Positions 35,890 through 47,890 of a stretch of 64,000 bases of DNA are shown one piece after another. The notes beneath the pieces are model-generated. The model searched no databases, was not told the origin of the DNA, and was given only the letters and a program-made list of their open reading frames with translations. Numbering within the stretch: position 1 is the stretch's first letter; each line of letters starts with the position of its first letter. The DNA comes from Aedes albopictus. Its lineage: Eukaryota; Arthropoda; Insecta; Diptera; Culicidae. The stretch is from the NCBI RefSeq assembly GCF_035046485.1, contig NC_085137.1, forward strand, positions 500,112,536 through 500,176,535. Reading direction: 5' to 3'. The translations under genes and the position numbers were made by a program.

Positions 35890-37270
35890 TCCCAAAAGCT
35901 TTCTTCCGGTATTTCTCAATGAATTTCGGGAATCACCCAGAAATTCTCCCAATATGTAGTATGTTTTAAAATTTCTTTTGAAGTTTTGTTGGACTTCCAG
36001 AAAATATTCCAGAAATTTCACCCGGGATTTCTCTACGAGTTCTTTCGGGGATTGTTACAGGAATTCTTTCCGAGATTTCTTCAGAAACTACTTTGAAAAT
36101 TCCGTCAAGGATTCCTTCCACGAATTCCATCCATGCGAGATTCCTCCTGCAGTTCCTTTAGAGTTTTCTTCAGGGATTCTTTCTGAGATCCTTCCAGGAA
36201 TCCTATAAGAACCCTGACGAGAACTTCTGTCAATATTGCTCCAAAATCTTCTCCTGGATCCCTTCAAGAACTGCATCCGGAATTCTTTCAGGAACTATTT
36301 CTGAAAATCCTCCAGGAATGACTTCCAGGATTTTTTCGGGACTCATTCTACTTCGACTCCGGGACTTCTGTCAGGAATAGCTTCAATATTTTTTTTCCGA
36401 AACTCTTCCATGGGTTCCTCCGGGAACTTTTTCTGTGATTCATTTGGGAACTCTTTCCTAGAAATACGGGAAAGAATTTCTGGAAGAATCCCGGGAGTAC
36501 TTCCTGGAGCATTTGATAATATCCCAGACGGAACCTCTTCAGGAATCTCAGAAGAAGCCCCTGGGAAAAACCCTAAATGGAACTTCTGAAGGAATCCTAA
36601 ATAAACCCCAAGAAGAATCTCATCAAGAGCTTTTGGCAATCCTGCAACAACTTTGTGAAGAAACCGCGAAGGATCTCTTGGAGAAAGCCTGTAAGCAATT
36701 TACTAAAAATCGTGGAAACCATTCGTTTTTAAATCCAATTAGTCGGCGTTAAGCCAGAGAGTTGCAGTAATAATAAAATGACCACAAATATTTAGTATCA
36801 CCAAAGGTATTCGATTAAGGGCTTCCTATCTAAAATCCTGAGGACCTGTGGAGATGCCGCCTTCAGCAAAGTTGTTGCTTTTGGACTTCTGAGTAACTTT
36901 GCTGAGAAAATTAAATGCACCAAAAATTATGGGATTCCACAAGATCTATCCGGGATTCCTCCAAGAAATCCATCGCGGTTTCTCCACAAATTGCTTCCCG
37001 GACTATTCCAGGAATTCCATCTGAGATTCCCCTAATAATTTCTTTTGAAATGGAATCTGAAATTTCTTCCTGAACCCCCAGAAGGTGTTCCACAAAAAAC
37101 GGAATTCCGGGAGAAACGTTCGGAGAAAACACAGAAGGAACTTGATCGGTTTCAAGTTCCTCATGGATTTTCTTCTGAGACAACACCTGGAGTTCCTTCT
37201 GAGATCCTTCCAGCCATTTCAGCTGGAATTTCTTCCGGGATTCTTCCAGGACCCAGCCAGCCAACACATG
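35890..37270. repeat. 12-mer minisatellite blocks with a short gap
   Basis: Degenerate 12-bp units at 35890-36710 and 36930-37260, separated by about 200 bp of unrelated sequence. Part of the block is in a form where the opposite strand gives the more regular units, as expected for a near-palindromic unit. Confidence 0.8.
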
Positions 37271-37604
37271 ATCGCAGCAGGGACGGAGGCACACCTCTTA
37301 TTCTCTATGTTGGGGCGGTTTTACTAGTGAAACTGGCAACACTGCACAAATTCGAAGATTGTGGAGAAGCCAGAAGTTTAGCAAACAATTGGAAGTAGAC
37401 TAGCTTTGTGAAGTGCGGATGTGTACACTTAAATGTAAGTTTGAAATATTGTAATTTTGTTTCAATTAGTAAATAAATAAATCAATTTTCAGCATTGAAG
37501 CTGCTAAGATGAAAGCTGCTGTTTAACATATCAAATTTTCTTGATTGAATTTCGTATTTTTGATTTGCTTACTGTAAGTGCTCATTTTTCTGTATTTTCG
37601 GAGA
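37270..37604. other. No gene seen
   Basis: Unrelated sequence between a 12-mer block and a tandem duplication. Nothing recognised. Confidence 0.35.
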
Positions 37605-38250
37605 AGGGATCATTACACTTTTTTCTCGTTTCAGAGAGCGAGTAACGGCGCTTAAGTCTAAGCTTTGAAGCCAGGGCACATGGAGAAATGCCTGAGTCCC
37701 ATCCCAGGAGAAGAGACGCCAACTTAAACGGAGTGTGCATTAACCTTCTTAGCAGCACCACTCCCAACGATTTTATTAACAATCCAGTCCCGTAACTTAA
37801 TCATACCCGCATTCCCGTACCAAAATCCCATTTCTTTCTATTCTCGAGGGTGTCGGTGGATCGCTGGCATCTCAATAAATATATATCATTCCTTCCCTGC
37901 TATCCCTTCCCATCTATTTCTTATCGTTTCAGAGAGCGAGCAATGGCGCTTAAGCCTAGGCTTGTTAGCCAGGACACAGTGTAAATGCCTGTGCCCCATC
38001 CCTGAAGAAAATTGGCCTAAGGAGTGACAAAACCTTTTTAGCTACGTCACTCCCAACGTTGATGTTTAAACATACTAAACACTTACACTCACATCAACAT
38101 ATCTACATGTACTACTCAAATACACTCACAAAATCTTGTCGCATCACTCGCTTATAGTGAATCCCAAATCAACCCATTCCAAATATCCAACTCCTTGACA
38201 CCTATGGGGGCACCGATGAGTCGCTGGCCTTTCATAAAGTAGGTGTCATA
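37605..38250. repeat. Two diverged tandem copies of a ~310-bp unit
   Basis: Both copies contain CGTTTCAGAGAGCGAG, GGCGCTTAAG, GCCAGG-CACA, ATGCCTG-GTCCCATCCC, CACTCCCAACG and a segment with CGCTGGC-T-TCA-TAAA. Copy starts are near 37626 and 37927. The unit resembles an untranslated part of a retroelement, but no family was assigned. Confidence 0.7.
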
Positions 38251-38846
38251 TCATCACATCCTTTCCTATCCTCGTAACGGAGAAGATGGGCGTGGCCGGA
38301 ATGGAAGTTTTCATGTCTTTTTCTCCAACCTCTAATTGGATAGCTATTCCAACCCAAATAGCATTCCATAAGCAATTAGATTAGGAGTATTAAGGTTTTA
38401 ACCTTGGTTTTAACATGACAACTTTCAGTATGCAATCTACGAATTACTCCGTTACCACGCAAAGCAACGCAAAGGTGGTGCTCCCAACACTCTAAGTGTA
38501 ATTTAAACATCTCATATATTTTGGATCAATACCGCACCGGGCAAGTCTTGGGGTAAGTCCTTACGGCGTTGCCATAGTGCCGCTTCAAAGTGAGAGTGGC
38601 AGTGCGCGTTCAAAGGATTTTCGTGGCTTTGCTGTTGTTGATATTCTTTTTTGCGGCTTCGCATACGCGCACTCTCACTCTCACGCGTAACTATAACGGC
38701 ACCCTTACAGTCAGTTGGGAAGGGAAAGGAATGTTAGAGTGTGATGGATGATGCTACTACAGACCGAGAGGACTCTGCGTCCCCACAACTAGCACGGATG
38801 GGCCATTTGTTTGTTCGATAGGATGTGAGATCTGGGAGTCACCTTT
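38251..38846. other. No gene; weak inverted repeat at 38569-38702
   Basis: GTGAGAGTGGCAGTGCGCG and, inverted, GTGAGAGTGAGAGTGCGCG face each other across about 70 bp, and GTGCCG is repeated outside them. This may be a decayed TIR element. The rest has no recognised content. Confidence 0.4.
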
Positions 38847-39199
38847 CACGGCGTGTGTATGGGAAAGGTTTATAACAAAAAAATAGGCATCGTCAAATTT
38901 TTCGCTATTCAAAAATAGAGGCTTTCAGCTTTCATTTGCGCGGTCCCTCAAAAAAATCCACCGAGGGATCTCGAACAACTTTTTCAGAATACTGTTTTTC
39001 CCCATACAAAATGAACGGTTCCAAATTAATCCCTATTTCTACTTAACAAACATACCCAATTTTTGTATGAAAAAGTTCCCCCGATGGAATATTTCGATGT
39101 TGGGCTTGAGTGAAAGCTAGAAGCGTCAACTTTCACGTAACGTAAAAATTAGCGATGCCTATTTTTTTGTAATAAATTTCTTCTCCCAGACACACCGTG
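38847..39199. mobile_element. 353-bp TIR element (family also at 63910)
   Basis: Inverted ends of about 75 bp start CACGGCGTGTGTATGGGAAA and, inverted, CACGGTGTGTCTGGGAGAAG. Both continue into ACAAAAAAATAGGCATCG and GCTTTCA-type sequence. CTTT stands on both sides (38843-38846 and 39200-39203), a possible 4-bp duplication. A second copy starts at 63910 and runs off the window. Non-coding. Confidence 0.82.
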
Positions 39200-39203
39200 C
39201 TTT

Positions 39204-39649
39204 GATTAGTGATGTGATCCATGGATCGGGGATATATTTAAGTGATAGATTGTGTGTTGATTACTCTGAAGGAGAATCGGCACAGTTCGCTTGGTTGCAT
39301 AACTTCTTGGTGTTAAACGATAGTTTGACACTGGAAGAAAGGGAAGCGGTATTTTCAACCCGTAGGGCTATGAATATATGATTATACATGAGTTGTATAT
39401 ATGCAGAGCAGAGAAAGAGAGAAAGTAGATAGAAAGACATAAAGTAGGAGAAAAGGGACGGGCCACAGGTTGAACTCAGATGTGCACTGAAGATGTGCAC
39501 AGTGCAGCTCATTTTCATATTGAACCGCACACATTTTTACGCACACTGAGGAGCATGTTATCCCTGGTAGTCATTAGACCACCAAGTCCGTCCAGATTTT
39601 GCTCAATGGTGAATTTACGGTGTAAATTTCGAGCACTCGAAAGCATCCA
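39204..39649. other. No gene seen
   Basis: Low-repeat sequence with no recognised protein or element. Confidence 0.35.
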
Positions 39650-40140
39650 TCAGTTCTCCTGGGATTCCTTCAGGTATTTCTTCTGCAGATTCTTCCCAAG
39701 CAGTTTTTACTACATAAATTCTACTGGAATTCTTTCACGGATTTTTCCTCCGAGAAATCTCTAGAGTTTTCTTCTGGGATTCATCGTGAATTTTTTCCTT
39801 AAATACCACCACCAGGGAAACCTCTATGCATTTTCTAAGAATTATTCTTACGATTCTTGGAAAGACTTCTCCAAGGATTTCTCTAAAATTTCCTTCAGAA
39901 TTTTCTATTAATATTCTAACAGAATTCCTTTAAGGGGGATGTCCAAGAAGTACTGCTGGAATTTCTCCAGGAACTCCTACATGTAGTCCTTCAGGATTTA
40001 GTCCATGGATTCCTCAAGGGATTTCTCAAGAGCTTTTAACAGAATTTCTCTATGAATGACAGTGATTTCTGTAGTAATTCAGTAATTTCTTTCAAACTCC
40101 TTTCAGTAATTCCTCTAGGGATTTCTACAAGGATCCATCT
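39650..40140. repeat. 12-mer minisatellite block
   Basis: Diverged TTCCTCCAGGAA-type units. Frames are repeat translations. Confidence 0.75.
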
Positions 40141-42012
40141 AATGAATTGGTAAGGTTTGTTTTTTGTAATGATCGTGCTATTTCAGAATTCGCATTACCA
40201 TTACCATAGACACATCGCAGAAACTGATTCTGGATTATAATACTTCGAAAAAATAACGCGGAATGGCAACGACAATGGTACCAGTTTAGGCGGTATAAGA
40301 CAAAACAAACTTATTGATCAGAAATGAGAAATGTTATTTGTGATGTTTATTTTTATTCGTTGCTTAATCTTATGATTCACCACTTCACCTACCTACTGTC
40401 TGTTTGTCAGGACAAAATTATTACAAGTTCCTAGAAGCCTGTGTTGCAGTAGATATATCATGCCAACAAAAAGTAGAAGGTGAAATTGTTCCGCTATGAA
40501 CAGCAAAAGTACATTTCTTAAATTTTTTTTCATCTATCACTCAAATTTACATAAACCACATTCCTACCCTTTCACCGTCTGTATACCTAACAAACATTTT
40601 TGCTGAACAATAGTGGAACAAATCCCTCTTAAGTGAACTTTAGCTTAAGAAACTATTATTCAGATACAATTTATAGAATCAGAAACTTTTTTTCACAAAA
40701 AAACTATGCCGATTTTGTCAGCCCAAAATACTATCATGGGCCCACTGTATACAATATTTCAAGGGAACGTCCATAAATTACGTCACGTTTTGAGAGGAGA
40801 GGGGGGATTCAACATAGTTGACCAATAAAGCCTGTATCCGCAGTGTTGTGATGGGTGGAGTTTCAACTTCTTTCAAGCAAACCGAAAGCCAAATGTTGGT
40901 GGGAGTAAGCTTTAAGCTAAAACAAGTTTAATAATTAATTTTCTGAAGAAAAGAGGAAGAAGAACTTACATTTTTAGCTGAACCTTAGATGTCGAGATCG
41001 TATCACGACTTATCGGCCAATCGCAGTTGATTTCTGTTTTTAAATACACATTATTTAGGCTGTTTAACTATTCATCAATTTTGAGTACTTACGGGTTGTT
41101 TTAGGTGTACTTGTATGTTTAGATGTTTAAGTTCTAACAGGGGCTGGGTTCTAGTTTCCCTATAGTTTAGAGTAAGTAGGTATAATAATCTAATTCATTA
41201 TCCGTAATTGCATGTGTTTACCTGACGATTGAATAGTTAACTAATTTGAATTCACTTATGGATTACTAGAACAACTTTAGCTTATAGGTATTTTGAACTT
41301 AATAATGTATGTTTTAATGCTTAGAATGGAATTAGTTTTAGAAATACGAGCAACAATCTTCAATCTTGCAAATCATCGTTCCCTTTCGGTGACGTCTATT
41401 CGCATCTCATTGCAAGTCATCAGTGACAGCAGAACACCGATCGCGACCACTGTTGACCGGTCAAAATGACTAGGCCACAGTTGAGCTGCAACGGGGGGGC
41501 TCGTCGTGATAGCAGTAATCGGAACACATAAATACAGCTGTAACTTTGCAATAGATACATTAAAGTTACTCAAATTTGCCCTAATAACATATTAAAATGT
41601 GTTTATTTCACCTACAAAATTTCATGTGAATCGGTGCAGTACTTTTTGTTGTAGCAATAAAAGAGTTGAATGTGTGCCATTGAATTTTGTACAGCCCCTA
41701 GTTTTACTTATCAGCGATGTAACTTTCGAATTTGGCAAAGGAAATGGCTGACATTTTGAACACAAACCTCGCAATCTACATTTGTTGCAAAGGCAAAATT
41801 TCAAAAAAAAATCGATGCACTATCAACAGTTTTATAGTCGAATCAGTATTGAGACTGAACGTGATTTTAGCCCTTCAGACAGCACCCTTTATTGTTTCGA
41901 TTATACTATTGAAAGTACTATACCAATAATCATCAAACTTTACAGGCATAATATACACAAAATCAACTACCGTCTGTGAAAATTTCTTGGAAATTGGAAG
42001 AGAAATTCAAAA
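40141..42012. other. No gene recognised
   Basis: Includes a remnant around 40766-40808 with AACGTCCATAAATTACGTCA, a motif also hinted at near 44140, probably part of a dispersed transposon. The rest is AT-rich without recognised content. Confidence 0.35.
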
Positions 42013-42034
42013 GTTATGAATAGGCAAACATCTT

Positions 42035-42915
42035 TTTTTTTTTGAAAGGTTTCTAGCGGCACGCCGACGGACGTAAAAACCTCTCCCATCACTGTGCGCA
42101 CAAGCGTCTCGCTTTTGCGCGGACAACGACAGTTCACTAGGCCTTTGGATAGGATACAGAACGTAATCCTTCAGAAGCAGTTCACCAGCCGTACACGGAA
42201 CATGTCGTCCAGTAAGACACTGTTGCGTACTGACTCAGAAGGTTACGGTAGAAGGTGTGAAAGTTTCGGTTTTGTCATATTGTCGATTTTGTATTTGTTT
42301 TTTTTTTTTATCATGTCAAGGTTTAAAGAATGTTATTGTTCATATTTATGCTATGCCCTATTATTCAGTAATCTTTTGTGTGCCTATGATCTGTTAAATG
42401 CTGCATTTTCCACTATTAGTTTCTTAGTTATTTTAAATTGATATTGAAAATTATAGAGAAAATTGGATCACGAAAGCACATCAAATGTTGAGAACAATGT
42501 ATTAGTAAATTGAATACGCGAGATACTACTAATTATTTCATATTTGAATTAAATTTGTATTTGTATAGTGTATTTGTTAAAATTAACCGAATAGTGGGAA
42601 GCCCAGGAAACAATTCAAAGCCTGCTGACTCAAAAAAGATTCCGAGACCCGTCACAAAACACAAAAGTTTGCATTATGATTCGAAACCTTCCCAGACTCA
42701 ATCGACCGGAACTGTTTTCTGGGTATAGAAACTACTAGGCCCCAGCAGGTCCCTCCTGTTTATCGAGCATTTCTGATAAATCAGCCATACTCCATCTGTA
42801 GCAGCCGGTTCGCAATGAACCGTTGGAGGCGCATTAAAGGTGATATTTTCATTACAAGAATTACAATTAACATCCTTCACTTTAATACCGTCGAACCCTG
42901 TGATCTTGGCCAGGG
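42035..42915 (-). mobile_element. 5'-truncated poly(A) retrocopy with 22-bp duplication
   Basis: The same 22 bases stand at 42013-42034 and 42916-42937, starting GTTATGAATAGGCAAACATC. A T run at 42033-42043 gives a poly(A) tail on the minus strand. At the right end an open frame of about 74 codons, on from the truncation point, contains VNCNSCNENITFNAPP and HCEPAATDGVWLIYQKC, and stops at about 42695. It is followed by a ~650-bp non-coding tail. It may be a processed pseudogene of an unidentified cysteine-containing protein or a LINE 3' part; the peptide was not recognised. The plus-strand frame at 42094-42441 is then a shadow. Confidence 0.78.
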
Positions 42916-42937
42916 GTTATGAATAGGCAAACATCTT

Positions 42938-45790
42938 ACATGAAAAATACGAAACATTTTCACTAACGTTCACCTCTATCAGTACCAGTAGCTTTCAGAC
43001 CAATTGATCAAAGTTGATGAAATTTTGCAAGAAAGTGTCTCTACAAGTATCATAACTGCTAACGAAGTTTCATAATTATCATCACAGAGCTTTGAACTGT
43101 AGCGTAAAGGAAACATTTATTATGCTATTGAAAATTGGTCATGATTGTACAAAATGCTTAAAACCACGTCTGTTTGTTTTTCATCCACAGTTAAAAGTAA
43201 CGCATCGATATTTATAAAATTTGGCACAAATAATAAACATACACCAAAGAGTTCTCAATCAATTATTTGGCCAATTTTACCAATTCATTACAGAGCTACA
43301 TCCGTATTTCTGTGTTACTTTTCCCGGTCCAGTTTGATTCCCGGTCCAGTCAGGAACGTTTCTCGACTTCCCTGGGCAATTTCCAATTCATTTCACTACC
43401 CAATTAAAACATTTCCTAAGTCCTAAGAAGTATTTTTTTTTTAATTTTTTCCGAGGTAACACCAGATCTTTCATACATTTCTAAGACATTTGGTCAGACC
43501 CTTAAGGGCGAACGGGACGGTGGAGGAAGTATCCGCCATTGTTCTGTTGCTACTTAGATAATAATCTCAGATTCTGCTTCATATTTTGCAACAAAAACCT
43601 ATCATTGTGTATGCTCACTAGCAGTGCATATGTTGATTGTTCAGCATCTTCAGTGCGATAGAACTCGAGATTACCATCTTCAAAATCGCGACGCGAATTG
43701 TTAGAAAGAGAAGCAAGATAGGAAAAATAACACGGCGTCCTGTTTCAACTTAACGAAATCCGATTGAGCTGAAATTTTGCATTGCGTCTTTTTTTTGAGG
43801 AGCGAAACTTTTGAGCGCTACCCGTTTTCGAAATTCGATGGTCTATTTTTCCCATACATTCCAATGGTACCCTACCAGGCATAGTGTATCACTGTATGTA
43901 GGGTCAAGTGGGGTAAGATGCCATTTTTCATACTTTCATCGTTTTCAATGGAAAATAGCCTCATTTGTTAGGCTTTCAAAGTGGTAACAGCAACTAGACA
44001 ATATTTGCTCGATACTTCAGCAAAAATATTCACTAAGCTATTGCATTTTCATCTATTTTTAGCGATTTTAAAAACTGATTCGTAAAACGGAAGTGGTGCA
44101 AAAAGACCTTCTGCCATGGGGTAAGATGCCACTTCATGAAAACATTCAAAAATTACGTCCATCAGTTTTCGGGCATTTCCGACTCTTTTCCCCCCCCTCT
44201 GTCCCGCTTATTCGTATACTCAATAAATGGAGTGTTACCCCCCTCCCTGCAAAACGATGGTCGTCATATTTGAATGACCGCTAACATGGAAAGCGTAGAC
44301 ATCAACAACCATGCGTCTCCATAGGCGCCTCAATCTCGTTGGAAACACTTGGCTGATAATGAAATCACCAGAAAACTTTAATTGCAAGCACGAAAAACCG
44401 GAAGTTGCCAATTTTCATTGGGAAATCAAAAGATTTTTCGTGGGTTTGGTGGAGTAGCTTCTAGAAGAATGTTCGATGCAAACATATCTTGACACCATTC
44501 ACCTATATTAATGATCAAGTCCGATTCAGGAATGATTTTATGAGTTGGGCCATTTTACCCCATCTTGGCATTTTGGGCTTTGTTCCCCTACTTGCCTCAC
44601 AATATACAAATTTTATGCAATGGCTGGCAAAGAAAACTCTACAATTAATAACTGTGAAAAGGCTCAAAGAACACTAAGTTGAAGAGAGGCAGGCCAAGTT
44701 CCAGTGAGAACGATGAGCCACAAAGAAGAAGAAACTTCTAAAAGGAACCCGAAAACAAATCTCAAATGGAGCATCCTGAGGAATCAGTAGATAAATCCCC
44801 GGGCCAACACATTTTTGGAGCCCACAATATTTCACACATTTCCTTAAAGCTTGTTTCGGGAAAACAGTTAGAAAATTGCCTAAACCACGTGGACTTTTTG
44901 GGAGGGTGGGGCTCTGGTCAAAGTCTACACTCCATACAAATTTCAAAATTTTTATATGGACAAAAGTCTAACAGGGGAGGGGGGTGTGAGATGCCCCTCT
45001 ATCTATAAATTGTGTACACTCTACCAGGACATGGGAAGTTCTGATAAAGCTGACGTCTATATGAATTACGAAAACTATGTATGAACACAAGTTTTTAAGT
45101 CTGAGATGAACAAAAATGAGTGTGTATTGGATCTGGAAAGCACCCAATGACGATCGATATTTAGCTGCTGGCCATATTTTGGAACATTTTGCTCCGTGTT
45201 TAGAACGAAAAGATTTATTTTTGCATAAGTTTATTTGAGGCTCATTTGTTTAAGAACGAAAAGATGTGCAGCGTAGCGTTTTCGTATTTTTTTAGGTTTC
45301 CAGAGCTTCTCCTTCTAAGGCAAACTTTACACTTCAAACTTCACAGATTTTTAGAACATTGGTTTGTAATGGAAATAGATGCAATAAGATATTTATTTAG
45401 GAGATATTATTGGCACGTTGGTATATTCTATCTGCAAAACCTGCATTCTTTGCAAGACACTCAGACATATTAGTCATTCATTTTTGGCATGCGTCATCGT
45501 TTAATTCATTCGTACCAACTAACGATACAGAATTTGGACGGTAAAGGAATGTTTCAGTTGAATGAAACGTATACAATTTCAACAATGAAATTGCTCGGTA
45601 TCAAAAGAAATCCCCAATGGCACAATTAGGCATCTTGAACAACCGTGGCTGTTAGGTACCTATTAATCACGATAAGATAATTTATAGCAACAATACAAGC
45701 GCAACAAAAGAAGAAAAAATAAAAATCAGTCCAGCACACACCTCATCATCAGACACAGAGCCAGCAGCGATAAGAAAAATAATTGTCCAC
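42938..45790. other. No exon recognised; possible TIR element 43911-44600
   Basis: GGGGTAAGATGCCA at 43915 and 44116, and the reverse TTTTACCCCATCTTGGCA near 44552, suggest ends of a decayed element. A run of C near 44190 and GGGGAGGGGGG near 44977 look like remnants of another transposon. No GIPC exon was found in this part of its presumed intron. Confidence 0.4.
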
Positions 45791-45796
45791 ACTTAC
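45791..45796 (-). other. 5' splice donor (GTAAGT) of the GIPC exon
   Basis: Minus-strand sequence GATGAG followed by GTAAGT, a full consensus donor, directly after codon 105. The intron therefore starts in phase 0. The open frame continues 15 codons into the intron and then stops, as expected for intronic sequence. Confidence 0.88.
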
Positions 45797-46111
45797 CTCA
45801 TCCATCGCAAAGTCGTAGCATTCGGCGATCTTCTGGTAGAGCTCCTTGACGCTGGCGAACCCGGTGATGAACCCGGTCGGGCTGCCGTGGGCCAGCTGGC
45901 AGTTGAACACGAGCTGCGGCTTGGTCACGTTGCTCTCGTGGTTCAGGTCGTCGATGTGCGGCGCCGTGGGCATCGTGGTTCCCGTGGCCAGGTTTTTGCC
46001 GTTGCTGTTGTAGCTGTTGTTGTTCTCGTAGAAGAGATGGTGGTGGGGATCTTTCGTCATGGGAGGGGATGGGTTAGAGATTTTGGCACTCTTCTTGTTG
46101 AACAAAGGCAT
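45797..46111 (-). CDS. kermit: First coding exon of GIPC/kermit PDZ adaptor
   Basis: GIPC proteins link membrane cargo, through a PDZ domain, to myosin VI and so guide endocytic traffic and signalling receptors. This exon encodes the first 105 residues. Residues 1-66 are a variable low-complexity tail ([10 protein letters not shown], a DPHHH run, Asn-rich NNNSYNSN). Residues 67-105 match the start of the GH1 domain, with [14 protein letters not shown] and [10 protein letters not shown]. The start at 46111 is the first ATG; an in-frame TAA stands at 46148-46150 upstream. The exon ends at a GTAAGT donor. The rest of GH1, the PDZ domain and GH2 must lie on other exons further left; none was recognised in the window, so the next intron is probably longer than 45 kb. 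Identification rests on the GH1 motif and is firm; the symbol follows Drosophila. Confidence 0.88.
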
Positions 46112-46640
46112 TTGGGTTCGGATGCGTCGCACACGCGCCTGGTCGGATTAGCAAAATTCAGAAGGAGAGATGGTCAGGATACAGAAATGGCGCCCAATCA
46201 AACCGGACGAGATCTCTCTTTGCTGTATCTCTCTTTGAGGGATATTAGTTGGTCTACTTCCTATGCACCCCACACAAAACACACACTGAAGCACACACCA
46301 CACTGCTTGGAATTTTCGGCCGGATCTGTTCACCTTCCTCTTGCGCGGTTTTTTCTCCAGCGAGTTAAAAACGGTAAATCTTTAATGCACTAGCACTCGA
46401 TCCGTAAATTTTTTCAACAACCCGATAACGATACCGAACACCTCATCGTCTTCTTGGCCGAGCACACTCTACTTCGCAAATCAAAAAGGCCTTCTTCTTC
46501 CACAGTGCAACGGTAGCGCGCTGGCTGATAATTATGGCGAGCTTGTATTTTTATCTTTCACCAACACTCGTCGTCGCCACACTACTATAAACTGCGGTGA
46601 TAACAGACAGAACCCCTTTGAGTGAGTAAACACAACCTTC
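46112..46640 (-). promoter_or_regulatory. Candidate 5' UTR and promoter region of the GIPC exon
   Basis: Upstream on the minus strand the sequence is low-repeat, with a GC-richer part at 46440-46600. No clear acceptor site precedes the exon, so transcription may begin here, but no TATA box or initiator could be fixed. The plus-strand open frame at 45887-46393 is antisense to the exon and not judged a gene. Confidence 0.35.
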
Positions 46641-46904
46641 AACTGGTGGAAAAAGTGTCGTATCTAGCGAAATAGTGTCGCTGAAATTTTATATACACTT
46701 GAATTTGATAAGGAACAAACTAGAAATGATAAGGGGAAAAACACGAAACTATAGAATTTTCAAATAAACAAATGTCACATCTCTGTACAAAATTTAAAAT
46801 GCTCATGAAGAGCGCAATCCCTTCACCGTTTCACAGCACTCTTGGATTTTGCACGGTGTGCTTGGACATGGACACGGAATTATAACGAATTTGCATGAAC
46901 CAAA
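46641..46904. other. No feature seen
   Basis: AT-rich sequence between the presumed GIPC upstream region and a hairpin insertion. Confidence 0.35.
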
Positions 46905-46913
46905 AACAAACCC

Positions 46914-47129
46914 TCAAAAGCAAGCATTTCCCGAACGTTTCGACCTACTACAGTTTTCGGTCATCCTCAGCGGTTCATGCTATGGGACAGAACTATAACC
47001 ATTGCTCAAGTAAACAAATGGGCAATGGTTATAGTTCTGCCCCATAGCATGAACTGCTGAGGATGACCGAAAACAGTAGTAGGTCGAAACGTTCGGGAAA
47101 TGCTGAATTTTCACCGAAAAAAGCCGATG
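46914..47129 (-). mobile_element. Hairpin retroposon-like insertion with 9-bp duplication
   Basis: AACAAACCC stands on both sides (46905-46913 and 47130-47138). Inverted arms 46923-47008 and 47019-47104 are 86 bp with four mismatches and a 10-base loop. About 25 bp beyond the right arm is present on one side only. The arm contains TGAGGATGACCGAAAAC and GGTCGAAACG, the same type of motif as in 8917-9159 and 23061-23248. Confidence 0.8.
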
Positions 47130-47138
47130 AACAAACCC

Positions 47139-47767
47139 GCAACATAAATATTTTTTATCTGACAGCCGCCCCCCCCCCCCCCACACACATTCGAAAACTA
47201 GCCAATTTTTTAAATGGGGGGGGGGCAAAAATTTAAAATGAAATTTGTTTAAGCACAATACTTAGTTAACGAAGATCACGAGAAATGCAATCCACGGCGT
47301 GAGTTTTTGCATTACTTAGGGGAACTTGCGTATTTTCGGCAGTTTTGTTCTCTTAGTCATGGGGTTTTTTTGAGACCTGTTGAACTCAGAGGTGGCCTCA
47401 CATCCATCCCAACCAAGCTGATTTAGGTGACCAAATTTCAGGGAATTTGGCCCACAAAAACCACCATGTCAAAGAGAATAAACCTGCCGATAATATCCTT
47501 TAGTCACCCTACATTGAAAAGCCCTAATTAATCCACCTGGCGATGATGGCGCCTTTCTCATGTCTTCAAAACCCCATTTCGACAAAACTCAAGTAACATG
47601 TTGAATATTTAACAAAAATCCATTTCATGACACCAGAAATCTTATCGTTTATCTGACTTTTGATGTTTTAGCCTTTAACCCTTCAAGCTTTTAAGCAATT
47701 TGGATATTCCAACTGCCATTTTTGAAGTCCGGACATTTTCTGCATTTTAAATATACACATATTTCCT
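47139..47767. other. No gene; C/G-run remnant and a decayed MITE-like stretch
   Basis: A C run at about 47169-47182 and a G run at 47216-47225 face each other. Around 47330-47510 TATTTTCGGCAG and CTGCCGATAATAT suggest a small decayed TIR element. No coding sequence. Confidence 0.4.
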
Positions 47768-47890
47768 TAGTCATCGTATAAGATGTTTCGTAAGATGATA
47801 AAGTGAAGGCCTTACGCATGCAAGCCTCCATAGAGGCGCATGTAAAAAGTACGCATATCGCCTTCACTTTCACATCTTATACGATGACTA
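47768..47890. mobile_element. 123-bp palindromic TIR element
   Basis: TAGTCATCGTATAAGATG at the left and its reverse complement at the right, with AAAGTGAAGGC also inverted further in. The left arm has an extra ~14-bp repeat of AAGATG. Possibly a TA- or TAG-target MITE; non-coding. Confidence 0.7.

Noticed and set aside
42094..42441. Plus-strand exon with an Arg-rich start like a mitochondrial signal
   Set aside because: The region lies inside a minus-strand poly(A) retrocopy with exact duplications; the 'polypyrimidine tract and AG' is its tail.
45887..46393. Plus-strand open frame of 168 codons
   Set aside because: Antisense to the GIPC exon; its openness follows from codon bias of the real frame.
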